DNA from: Rhodoblastus sp. 17X3
GTDB lineage: Bacteria; Pseudomonadota; Alphaproteobacteria; Rhizobiales; Beijerinckiaceae
NCBI RefSeq assembly: GCF_030056575.1
Contig: NZ_JASHHX010000017.1
Span: 1-64,000 of the forward strand
Reading direction: 5' to 3'
Length of the DNA stretch: 64,000 nt
Shown: in pieces, positions 11,022 through 18,902 of the stretch
Position numbering within the stretch: the first letter of the stretch is position 1
Layout of the letters: each line of letters begins with the position of its first letter
Program-made: the position numbers and the translations under genes
Notes under the pieces: generated by a model
The model's database searches: none
Seen by the model: only the letters and a program-made list of their open reading frames with translations
Told to the model about the DNA's origin: nothing

Positions 11022-12911
11022 ATGCTTACTGTCACCGACCTCACCTATCGGCTCGGGCCGCGCCTGCTGTTCGAGTCAGCCAGCGCGGCGCTGCCTGAGC
11101 GCGCCAAGGTCGGCTTCGTCGGCCGCAACGGCGCCGGCAAAACCACCCTCTTCCGCCTGATTTGCGGCGAAATCTCCGCCGAGGGCGGCTCGATCTACCT
11201 TCCGCGCGGCGCGCGCATCGGCCGCGTCGAGCAAGAGGCGCCGGGCGGCGACGGCAAGCTGATCGATTTCGTGCTCGCGGCGGATGTCGAGCGCGCCGCC
11301 TTGCTGGAAGAAGCCGAAACGGCCCATGACCCGCATCGAATCGCGGAAATCCATGTCCGCCTCGCCGATATCGAGGCCCATGCCGCGCCCGCCCGCGCCG
11401 CGGAAATCCTCTCCGGCCTCGGTTTCAATGAAGAAGCGCAAAATCGCGCCCTCAAAGAATTTTCCGGCGGCTGGCGCATGCGCGTCGCTCTCGCCGCCGT
11501 GCTGTTCTCCAAGCCGGACCTGCTGCTGCTCGACGAGCCGACCAATTATCTCGATCTCGAAGGGTCGCTCTGGCTGATCGACTATCTCGCGAAATATCCC
11601 GCGACCATCGTTGTCATCAGCCATGACCGCGACATGCTGAACGACGTCTGCGACCATATCGTCCATCTCGATCGCGGCAAGTTGCAGCTCTATCGCGGCA
11701 ATTATGATTCCTTCGCCCGCCAGCGCGCCGAGGCGCGGATGCTGCAGGCGAAGTTCCTGAAAAAGCAGGAAGAGAAACGCGCCCATCTGCAGGACTTCGT
11801 CGATCGCTTCCGCGCCAAGGCGACCAAGGCCCGCCAGGCGCAGTCCCGCCTGAAAATGCTGGAGAAGATGGAGAGCGTCGCGGCGGTGGTGGATGACGAA
11901 GTCCTGCCTTTCGTCTTCCCCTCGCCGGAAAAGCCGCTCTCGCCGCCGATCATCGCCATGGAGAATGTCTCCGCCGGCTATGGCGAGCGGGTCGTCCTGT
12001 CGAAACTCAGCCTGACTCTTTCCAATGACGACCGCATCGGGTTGCTCGGCTCGAACGGCAACGGCAAATCCACGTTCGCCAAATTGCTCGGCGGGCGCCT
12101 GGAGCCGCTGGCGGGCCAGCTTCGCAAGTCCTCGAAGCTCGAAGCCGGCTTCTTCGCCCAGCATCAGGTCGACGACCTCAATCTCGAAGACACGCCTTAT
12201 CTGGCCGTGCAGCGGCTGATGACCGACGCGCCCGAGGCAAGAGTCCGCGCCCGCGCGGCGCAGATCGGCTTTCCCAATGTGAAGGCCGACACCAAGGTCG
12301 CCAATCTTTCCGGCGGCGAGAAGGCGCGCCTGCTGATGGGCCTCGCGACCTTCTCCGGCCCGCATCTGCTCATTCTCGACGAGCCGACCAACCATCTCGA
12401 CATCGACAGCCGCGCCGCCCTGATCGAAGCGATCAATGATTACGAGGGCGCTGTGATCCTCGTTTCACACGACCAATATCTGCTGGAAGCCTGCGCCGAC
12501 CGGCTGTGGCTCGTCGCGGACGGCCGCGTGCAGAACTTTGATGGCGACATGGCGGATTACCGCAAATTCGTGCTCGATTCCGCGCGGAAAAGCCAGAAGG
12601 ACGGCGCGGAAAAGAAGCGCGACGCCAACCCGGCCGCCGCGCCCGACGCCCGGCGCGACGCGGCCAAGGCCCGCAAGGACGCCGCGCCGCTCGCCCGCAA
12701 GGTCAAGGCGGCCGAGGAAAAGATGACGAGATTCAGCGACCTCATCGCCCGCGTCGATCTCATGCTGGCCGACCCGCGCGCCTTCGAGCGCAGCCCGGCC
12801 GAGGCGACCCGGCTGTCGCAGCAGCGGGCGGAGCTGCAGCGGGCGCTCGATGCGGCGGAAGAGGAATGGCTGGAGCTTTCCTCCGAGCTGGAGGCCCTGA
12901 CGGGCGGCTGA
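11022..12911 (+). CDS. ABC-F family ATPase (Uup-like)
   Basis: A 629-residue soluble ATPase with two ABC cassettes and no membrane segments, so a ribosome-acting ABC-F protein rather than a transporter. Walker A motifs are GRNGAGKTT near residue 35 and GSNGNGKST near 345. Signatures FSGGW and LSGGE and Walker B DEPTNYLD and DEPTNHLD are intact. A long charged linker lies between cassettes, and the C-terminal 100 residues are a Lys/Ala/Arg-rich coiled coil like that of Uup, which binds nucleic acid. Best guess is a Uup-type housekeeping factor. Antibiotic-resistance members look different in the linker. Confidence 0.9.
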   Translation: MLTVTDLTYRLGPRLLFESASAALPERAKVGFVGRNGAGKTTLFRLICGEISAEGGSIYLPRGARIGRVEQEAPGGDGKLIDFVLAADVERAALLEEAETAHDPHRIAEIHVRLADIEAHAAPARAAEILSGLGFNEEAQNRALKEFSGGWRMRVALAAVLFSKPDLLLLDEPTNYLDLEGSLWLIDYLAKYPATIVVISHDRDMLNDVCDHIVHLDRGKLQLYRGNYDSFARQRAEARMLQAKFLKKQEEKRAHLQDFVDRFRAKATKARQAQSRLKMLEKMESVAAVVDDEVLPFVFPSPEKPLSPPIIAMENVSAGYGERVVLSKLSLTLSNDDRIGLLGSNGNGKSTFAKLLGGRLEPLAGQLRKSSKLEAGFFAQHQVDDLNLEDTPYLAVQRLMTDAPEARVRARAAQIGFPNVKADTKVANLSGGEKARLLMGLATFSGPHLLILDEPTNHLDIDSRAALIEAINDYEGAVILVSHDQYLLEACADRLWLVADGRVQNFDGDMADYRKFVLDSARKSQKDGAEKKRDANPAAAPDARRDAAKARKDAAPLARKVKAAEEKMTRFSDLIARVDLMLADPRAFERSPAEATRLSQQRAELQRALDAAEEEWLELSSELEALTGG

Positions 12912-12967
12912 CGTCAGAAAGACGTCGCCTGTCCGTTTTAAGCAGGGCTGTTTCCTTGGAGCCGACC

Positions 12968-13618
12968 ATGCCGACCCAAAAGCCTTTTCCGACCGGCGCG
13001 GTCCTCGCCTTCGCCCTGCTCGGCGCGATCGTCACGGCCTATGTCTTTCTGGACCGCCCGCTGGCCTTGTTCGCCTTCGGCAACTTCCACGAATCGCGCG
13101 GCCCCTTCGTCGCCATCACCCATTTCCTCGACTGGATGGAGGCTGCCGCCGTGGCCTCCCTCGTCTGGGCTAGCTGGATGGTCGCGCGCGGAAAACCCTT
13201 CGGCGGAAAGGGCCTGATCGCCTTGCGGACAACCCTCGCCCTGTTCCTGGCCATGGGCGCCAAGGAGCTGGCGAAGCTGGCCTTCGGGCGAACCTGGCCG
13301 GAAACCTGGACCGGCGGCAACCCGTCGTTTATCCGCGACGGCGCCTATGGCTTTTCGCCCTTCCACGGCGGAGCGGGATGGTCGTCGTTCCCCTCGGGAC
13401 ACGAAACCCTGGTCTGCGCCGTCGCCGGCTGCCTCTGGGTGCTGACCCCGCGCCTGCGCCCGCTTTGCGTCGTCGCGGCCCTCGCCATGGCCGTGGGCCT
13501 GCTCGGCGCTGATTATCACTGGCTCAGCGACGTACTCGCCGGCGGCTTGATGGGCTGGATGATCGGCGTGTTCGTGGCCAAGCTCGAGTTACCGCGAACC
13601 GTGACCGCCTCGGCCTGA
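12968..13618 (+). CDS. PAP2-family membrane phosphatase
   Basis: A 216-residue integral membrane phosphatase. The three PAP2 motifs are visible: KELAKLAFGRTW (Lys...Arg), PSGHETL, and DYHWLSDVLAG (His...Asp). About five hydrophobic segments surround them. Substrates of the family include undecaprenyl pyrophosphate, phosphatidylglycerol phosphate and lipid A phosphates, and sequence alone does not decide. The ATG at 12968 has GGAG at 12958-12961. It ends 2 bp before the convergent hflX stop codon, leaving no room for a separate terminator. Confidence 0.85.
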   Translation: MPTQKPFPTGAVLAFALLGAIVTAYVFLDRPLALFAFGNFHESRGPFVAITHFLDWMEAAAVASLVWASWMVARGKPFGGKGLIALRTTLALFLAMGAKELAKLAFGRTWPETWTGGNPSFIRDGAYGFSPFHGGAGWSSFPSGHETLVCAVAGCLWVLTPRLRPLCVVAALAMAVGLLGADYHWLSDVLAGGLMGWMIGVFVAKLELPRTVTASA

Positions 13619-13620
13619 AT

Positions 13621-14994
13621 CTATTGCACGCTGGCGGCCATCCCCGGAAAGCGCCGAAGCACCCTGTCCTGCTGTTCTGGCGCGACGCGGACAGCGAAAA
13701 AGGCGTGGCCTTCGTCGTCGTTCTCGCGCGACAAGACTTCGGTGTGGGAATAAAGCCAGGCTTGGCCTTCGCCGTCGCCTGCTTCGAGCCGCAGGCTCAG
13801 CACCGGGCGCCCGCGCGCCAGCCGCGTCTCGATGGCTTCCAGCAGAATGTCCAAGCCCTCGCCGGTCGTCGATGAGACCGCGCAGGGCCTCTCGTCTTCC
13901 GGGCGCAACGCCGCCTTGTTCCTGACCCGCTCGCGTTCTTCAGGCGGCAGCAGGTCGGTCTTGTTCCAGACCTCGATCAGACGGTCGCGGTCGTGAACAT
14001 CGATCTCCAGCTCGGCCAGAATTTTCTCGACATCCGCGCTCTGCGCTTCCGCGTCCTCATGGGCGATATCGCGCACGTGCAGGATGATGTCGGCCTCCTG
14101 CACCTCTTCCAGCGTGGCGCGGAAGGCCGAAACCAGCATGTGCGGCAGGTCGGAGATGAAACCCACCGTGTCGGAGAGGATGACCCTGCCGCCATGCGGC
14201 AGCTTCATGCCGCGCAAGGTCGGGTCCAGCGTGGCGAACAGCAGGTCCTTGGCGAAGACTTCCGCATTCGTCAGCCGATTGAACAGTGTCGATTTCCCGG
14301 CATTGGTGTAGCCGACCAGAGCCACGATGGGGAAAGGCACGTCGCGCCGGCTCTTGCGATGCAGGCCGCGCGTTTTCTTGACAGTTTCGAGATCGCGCTC
14401 GATCCGGGTCATCCGCTCCTGGATCAGGCGGCGGTCCGTTTCGATCTGGGTTTCGCCGGGGCCGCCGAGGAAGCCGAAGCCGCCGCGCTGGCGCTCAAGA
14501 TGGGTCCAGGACCGCACGAGCCGCGATTTCTGATAGGTCAGATGGGCGAGTTCGACCTGAAGCGCGCCCTCGGCGGTGCGGGCGCGCTCGCCGAAGATTT
14601 CCAGGATCAGGCCGGTGCGGTCGATCACCTTGGCGCCGAAGGCCTTTTCGAGATTGCGCTGCTGCACCGGCGACAAGGCGCAATCGACCGCCACCAGTTC
14701 GGCTTCGAGCTCCTTGACTTTCTCGGCCAGCTCCTCGACCTTGCCCTTGCCGAGGAACGTCGCCGGACGGATCTGCGAGAGCGGAACGACCTCCTGCCCC
14801 ACGATCTCGACGTCAATGGCAAGGGCGAGCCCGACAGCCTCGGCCATCCGGGCCTCACGCGAGCGCATCGACGTCTCGCCTGCCGCATGGGATGCGGCGC
14901 GGTCGGTCAGATAGGGGCCTATCACCAGGACGCGGGTCTTTGTTTTCCGCCCCAATGGGGACGCGCCTTCGAGGGACGCCGTTTTTTCGTTCAA
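13621..14994 (-). CDS. hflX: GTPase HflX
   Basis: Ribosome-splitting GTPase of the TRAFAC class. The N-terminal HflX domain (RVLVIGPYL onward) leads to [14 protein letters not shown] (G1, near residue 220), [10 protein letters not shown] (G3) and NKTDLL (G4). There is no ATG between the hfq stop and the start of the conserved domain, so I take the TTG at 14994, preceded by GGTGGTGAG, giving 457 residues and a 26-bp gap from hfq. The later ATGs would delete the first strands of the domain. Co-location with hfq is classical and suggests cotranscription. Confidence 0.93.
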   Translation of the reverse strand: MNEKTASLEGASPLGRKTKTRVLVIGPYLTDRAASHAAGETSMRSREARMAEAVGLALAIDVEIVGQEVVPLSQIRPATFLGKGKVEELAEKVKELEAELVAVDCALSPVQQRNLEKAFGAKVIDRTGLILEIFGERARTAEGALQVELAHLTYQKSRLVRSWTHLERQRGGFGFLGGPGETQIETDRRLIQERMTRIERDLETVKKTRGLHRKSRRDVPFPIVALVGYTNAGKSTLFNRLTNAEVFAKDLLFATLDPTLRGMKLPHGGRVILSDTVGFISDLPHMLVSAFRATLEEVQEADIILHVRDIAHEDAEAQSADVEKILAELEIDVHDRDRLIEVWNKTDLLPPEERERVRNKAALRPEDERPCAVSSTTGEGLDILLEAIETRLARGRPVLSLRLEAGDGEGQAWLYSHTEVLSRENDDEGHAFFAVRVAPEQQDRVLRRFPGMAASVQ

Positions 14995-15020
14995 GCTCGT
15001 CTCACCACCATCTTGGAATG

Positions 15021-15272
15021 TTATTTTTCCGCGCCCTCTTCCGTCGGATCGAACATCTGGATCGGATGGCCGGGCATGATGGTGGATATGGCGTGCTTGT
15101 ACACCAATTGCGAGTGGCCATCGCGGCGCAAAAGCACACAAAAATTATCGAACCAGCTCACGACGCCTTGCAGCTTGACGCCATTGACGAGAAAAATCGT
15201 GAGTGGGATTTTGTTCTTTCGCACGTAGTTGAGGAAAGTATCCTGAAGATTGGGTGTGCGTTCGACCGCCAT
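15021..15272 (-). CDS. hfq: RNA chaperone Hfq
   Basis: Sm-like hexameric RNA chaperone that pairs small RNAs with mRNAs. The 83-residue protein starts at the ATG at 15272 with a TAGGAAT ribosome site. Sm1 motif residues ([19 protein letters not shown]) and the Sm2 motif with YKHAIST are intact. The tail after HPIQMF is short, as in other alphaproteobacteria. A possible promoter is TTGCTT (15406-15401) with TCTAAT (15382-15377), 18-bp spacing, in the 176-bp gap after the aminotransferase gene. The order ntrYX / transaminase / hfq / hflX is common in Hyphomicrobiales. Confidence 0.97.
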   Translation of the reverse strand: MAVERTPNLQDTFLNYVRKNKIPLTIFLVNGVKLQGVVSWFDNFCVLLRRDGHSQLVYKHAISTIMPGHPIQMFDPTEEGAEK

Positions 15273-15376
15273 GTTTATTCCTATTCTCTTTTTTTCCTTG
15301 CGTCGGCCCCAAGACGCTGGCGAGGCTCCAATCCTGAGCTCATGCCAAAACAGGCGCGTTGGGCGCACTTTCGCCT

Positions 15377-15406
15377 ATTAGAGTCTCAAGCGCAGGAACT
15401 AAGCAA
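15377..15406 (-). promoter_or_regulatory. Candidate hfq promoter
   Basis: On the minus strand TTGCTT and TCTAAT are separated by 18 bp in the gap between the class IV aminotransferase and hfq. The -10 differs from consensus at its second base, which usually matters, so this is a weak call. A transcript would begin near 15370 and have about a 98-nt leader before the hfq ATG. Confidence 0.3.
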
Positions 15407-15448
15407 GAAGTTCTTTTGAACGGCCCCGTTTGGAAATGCGCAAGGGCC

Positions 15449-16309
15449 TCAAGGGCTGGCGGGAGCAAAATCATGAAAAACCGCGCGCAGGCCCAATGCG
15501 ACAGATCCCGGCGCGCCCGAGCCGATCTTCCGTCCATCCAGGGCGACAACGGGCATGACCAGCGTCGTCGCGCCGCTGATGAAGGCTTCCCGCGCGGCGA
15601 AAGCCTCATCCAGCGTGAAGGCCCGCTCAATCACGCGCAAACCCTTCGCGGCGGCGATTTGCAGCAGGCGGGCCCTTGTTATTCCACTCAGAATCGCCGA
15701 ATCGGCGGGATGGGTGACGAGAGCCCCCTCCTCGTCGACGATCCAGGCGTTGCTGGACGCGCCTTCGGTGACATAGCCCTTCGAATCGATCAGCCAGGCT
15801 TCATAGGCGCCGGCTTCCCGGGCCTGTTGCTTGGCGAGAACATTTGGCAGCAGGCTCGTGGTCTTGATATCCGGCCGCTTCCAGCGAATGTCCGGCATCG
15901 AAATGACCTTGATCCCGGCTTGCGCCTTGGCCTCCGCCGCCGCCCGGTCGCCGCGATGGGCGAAAGCGACCAGCGTCGCGGGCGTCCCCGCCCTGGGGAA
16001 GACATGGTCGCGGCGCGCCGCGCCGCGCGTCACCTGCAGATAGACATGGCCGTCCGTGACGCGATTGCGCGCGACGAGCTCGCGCAGGATCAGTCTGAGC
16101 GCGCCCTCGCCCGCCGGAAGATTGAGCCGCAACTCCCGCGCCGAGCGCTCCAGCCGCGCCAGATGCCCCGTCTCGTCGATCAATTCGCCGCCGAAGACCT
16201 CGATCACCTCGTAAATCCCGTCGGCGAAGAGAAAGGCGCGGTCGTCGATCGAGACGCCGGCGTCGGCGTGGCGGATATAACGGCCGTTGACGTAGGCGAT
16301 GCGGCTCAT
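15449..16309 (-). CDS. D-amino-acid transaminase-like (class IV)
   Basis: A 286-residue fold-type IV PLP aminotransferase. The opening AYVNGRYI and DRAFLFADGIYEVI, the PLP lysine in DIKTTSLLPNVLAKQQA near residue 148 and the phosphate-binding EGASSNAWIVD near residue 182 place it with D-alanine transaminases (Dat). Branched-chain enzymes of the class are related and cannot be fully excluded. D-amino-acid use would serve peptidoglycan supply. GAGG precedes the ATG by 7 bases, and a small hairpin (CCGTCC/GGACGG, 16328-16342) lies just upstream in the leader. Confidence 0.88.
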   Translation of the reverse strand: MSRIAYVNGRYIRHADAGVSIDDRAFLFADGIYEVIEVFGGELIDETGHLARLERSARELRLNLPAGEGALRLILRELVARNRVTDGHVYLQVTRGAARRDHVFPRAGTPATLVAFAHRGDRAAAEAKAQAGIKVISMPDIRWKRPDIKTTSLLPNVLAKQQAREAGAYEAWLIDSKGYVTEGASSNAWIVDEEGALVTHPADSAILSGITRARLLQIAAAKGLRVIERAFTLDEAFAAREAFISGATTLVMPVVALDGRKIGSGAPGSVALGLRAVFHDFAPASP

Positions 16310-16456
16310 TTTTTTTCCTCTTTATTTCCGTCCTTCGGACGGCGCTCCTCGCACGAGCCGCAGGGCGCCAACGGACGCCCGTCTTCCAACGGGCTATTGG
16401 TCGCATTCGCTCCTGGCCGCCCCGCTCGGTCCAGTGGCCCGCGCGAAACGGCGGTT

Positions 16457-16996
16457 TCATAACAGCCCTAATCTGCTGGCGACGACCGCCAGCGCAGCGG
16501 CGGCGGCCATGGCCCAAAGCGGGCTGCGCGGCGACAGCGCGACGAAAGCCGCTGCGGCCAAGGTGATGAACGTCGCGATGAGGCCGGAATCGGCCCCGCG
16601 CGCCAGAACATAGCCATTTGCCGCCATCAGGCCGATGGCGAGCGGAATCAGCGCCTTTTTCAGCCGCGCCAGCCAGGGCGCTTCGCCCGCCCGGCGCATG
16701 GTCCGCGCGGCGGCGAAGGCCAGCAGCGAGGACGGCCCCATAATGCCGAGCGTCGCGGCCAGAAGCCCGGCGAGCCCCGCCAACCGCCAGCCGAACAGGC
16801 TGAAGACGATGACATTCGGCCCGGGCGAGGTCTGCGCGATGGCGAAGGTCTCCGCGAATTCCGCGCCCGTCAACCAGTGCAATTCGCCGACCATCTGGCG
16901 CTGCGCCTCGGGCAACGCCGCCGTGGCGCCGCCGACCGCCAGCAGGGAAATGCCTGCGAAACGCAGGAAAATCTGCAGGAGGAGATCGTCCTTCAT
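16457..16996 (-). CDS. chrA: Chromate transporter, second half protein
   Basis: A 179-residue short CHR-domain membrane protein. It carries the family's early FLRFAGISLLAVGG and TGAEFAETFAIAQTSPGPN motifs, followed by about five hydrophobic segments. Short CHR proteins work as antiparallel pairs that export chromate. The ATG at 16996 overlaps the stop of the upstream partner as ATGA, so the two are translationally coupled and probably form a heterodimer. The 147 bp downstream, before the transaminase gene, has no strong terminator. Confidence 0.85.
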   Translation of the reverse strand: MKDDLLLQIFLRFAGISLLAVGGATAALPEAQRQMVGELHWLTGAEFAETFAIAQTSPGPNVIVFSLFGWRLAGLAGLLAATLGIMGPSSLLAFAAARTMRRAGEAPWLARLKKALIPLAIGLMAANGYVLARGADSGLIATFITLAAAAFVALSPRSPLWAMAAAAALAVVASRLGLL

Positions 16997-17514
16997 CGCC
17001 GCGCCCGCGCGAAGACGAAGCTCGTCGGGACCAGAACAGCGAGAATCAGCGGCAGAGGCAGGCGCAACAGTGCGGAGCCGACGAAAGCGGCGACGGCGAG
17101 CAGGACCACCAATGGTTCGAACGGGATCCTGGCTGTCATTTTCAAGGCCGTGCCGATGGCGAGGCCGGCCGCGGCGGCGGTCGCGCCGTAAAGCGCCGCG
17201 CGCACGTCGGGAAGCGTGGAAAAGGTCGTGAAAAGGCTGGCGACGGCGACGAGAAACGCCAGAGGCGCCGCGAGCAGCCCCGCCAGCGCGGCCGCCGCGC
17301 CGGCCGCCCCGCAAAATCGGTCGCCAAGCATGACCGCGAGGTTGCAGGTATTGGCGCCCGGAAGGGCCTGGCACAGGCCGAGCAGGGAGGCGAATTCGGC
17401 ATCGTCGAGCCAGCGCCGATCGTCGACAATGATCGCCCGCGAAATCGGCCCCGTGCCGCCGAACGCCAGCGCGCCGAGCTTGAAGAAGCCGAGGAACAGT
17501 TCGCGCCGCGTCAC
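16993..17514 (-). CDS. chrA: Chromate transporter, first half protein
   Basis: A 173-residue short CHR-domain membrane protein with FFKLGALAFGG near the start and LLGLCQALPGANTCNLA, the CHR signature region. It begins only 7 bp after the ntrX stop and overlaps the second chromate gene by 4 bp, so it probably lies on the ntrYX transcript. Whether chromate is the physiological substrate is unknown. The family also includes sulfate-related and uncharacterised members. No regulator of the ChrB type is nearby. Confidence 0.83.
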   Translation of the reverse strand: MTRRELFLGFFKLGALAFGGTGPISRAIIVDDRRWLDDAEFASLLGLCQALPGANTCNLAVMLGDRFCGAAGAAAALAGLLAAPLAFLVAVASLFTTFSTLPDVRAALYGATAAAAGLAIGTALKMTARIPFEPLVVLLAVAAFVGSALLRLPLPLILAVLVPTSFVFARARR

Positions 17515-17521
17515 GACGGGC

Positions 17522-18889
17522 TCAATCGATCGCGAGGGACTTGAGCTTGCGGTGCAGCGCCGAGCGCTCCATGCCGATGAATTCCGCCGTACGCGAGATA
17601 TTGCCGCCGAAGCGGTTGATCTGGGCCACCAGATATTCGCGCTCGAACACCTCGCGCGCGTCGCGGAGCGGCAGGCTCATCAGCTTTTCGCCGCCGGAGC
17701 CGGTCGGAGTCGAGGGCACCAGCGCGCCGATCTCGCGCGGCAGCATTTCGGCGGTGATCTCGGCTTCGGGGTCGCCGCCAGTCAGGATCATCAGGCGCTC
17801 GATATTATTGCGCAGCTGACGGATATTGCCCGGCCAGTCATGCGATTGCAGCACCGCCATGGCGTCGTCGCCGATCTTCCGCCGCGGCAGGCCGGAATTG
17901 GCGGCGAGCTGGTCCATGAAAAACGAGATCAGCTCAGGGATGTCCTCGCGCCGCTCGGCGAGCGAAGGCACCCGCACCGGCACCACGGAAAGACGATGGA
18001 ACAGGTCCTCGCGGAAGGTCCCCTCCGCGATGCAGCGCGGCAGGTCGCGCGCCGAGGACGAGATCACCCGCACGTCGACATGAACCCGCGTGGTGCCTTC
18101 GACGCGCGTAAAATTCTGGTCCACCAGCACGCGGAGAATCTTCGCCTGCGTGTCGCGTGGCATGTCGGCGACTTCATCGATATAGAGCGTGCCGCCATGG
18201 GCCTCTTCGAGCGCGCCGGTCTTGCGCGGGCGCCCGTCGCGCGCCTCGACGCCGAACAATTCCATTTCCATGGTCTCGGCGGCGATGGCGGCGGCGTTGA
18301 TGACGATGAATGGGCCGCCGGCGCGGGCGGAGGCTTCGTGAATGGCGCGCGCCGCCAGTTCCTTGCCGACGCCCGGCGCCCCGGTGATGAGAATGCGCGA
18401 ATTGGCCGGCGCCACGCGCTCGATCAGCTGCTTCAACTGCTGGAGCGCCTGCGAATGGCCGACAAGCGTGTTGGAGCCCGCCGAACGCGCCTTAAGTTCA
18501 GAAACCTCGCGGCGCAGGCGCGACGTTTCGAGCGCCCGCTCCGCCACCAGCACCAGACGATCCGCCTTGAACGGCTTCTCGATGAAGTCATAGGCGCCCT
18601 GGCGGATCGCCGTCACCGCCGTTTCGATGGTGCCGTGGCCGGAAATCATCACCACGGGAAGGCTCTCGTGGTGGCGCTTGATGGATTCGAGCAGCTGGAG
18701 GCCGTCGAGCTTCGATCCCTGCATCCAGATATCGAGAAAAATCAAATGCGGGCGGCGCGCCTCGATCGCGGCCAGCGCCTCGTCGGAATTGCGCGCGGTT
18801 CGGGTCGCAAAACCTTCGTCCTCCAGAATGCCGGAGACCAGTTCGCGAATGTCGGCTTCGTCGTCGACGATGAGAATGTCGTGCGCCAT
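17522..18889 (-). CDS. ntrX: Nitrogen/redox response regulator NtrX
   Basis: Response regulator partnered with NtrY. The receiver domain (residues 1-120) has the acidic pocket and phospho-acceptor aspartate in LIFLDIWMQG near 54 and the switch lysine in IEKPFKAD. The AAA+ domain has Walker A GAPGVGKE near 170. The sigma-54 contact loop GAFTGA is missing: the region reads VEARDGRPRKTGALEEA. This is known of NtrX and suggests it does not act through sigma-54 in the usual way. A Fis-type helix-turn-helix ends the 455-residue protein. The ATG at 18889 follows GAAGG. Confidence 0.95.
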   Translation of the reverse strand: MAHDILIVDDEADIRELVSGILEDEGFATRTARNSDEALAAIEARRPHLIFLDIWMQGSKLDGLQLLESIKRHHESLPVVMISGHGTIETAVTAIRQGAYDFIEKPFKADRLVLVAERALETSRLRREVSELKARSAGSNTLVGHSQALQQLKQLIERVAPANSRILITGAPGVGKELAARAIHEASARAGGPFIVINAAAIAAETMEMELFGVEARDGRPRKTGALEEAHGGTLYIDEVADMPRDTQAKILRVLVDQNFTRVEGTTRVHVDVRVISSSARDLPRCIAEGTFREDLFHRLSVVPVRVPSLAERREDIPELISFFMDQLAANSGLPRRKIGDDAMAVLQSHDWPGNIRQLRNNIERLMILTGGDPEAEITAEMLPREIGALVPSTPTGSGGEKLMSLPLRDAREVFEREYLVAQINRFGGNISRTAEFIGMERSALHRKLKSLAID

Positions 18890-18902
18890 GATCAACCTTC
18901 GC

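Noticed and set aside
12905-12940. Palindrome and repeat of GACGTC after the ABC-F stop
   Set aside because: The stem needs bulges and the T-run is short and displaced; a chance run of GACGTC is as likely.
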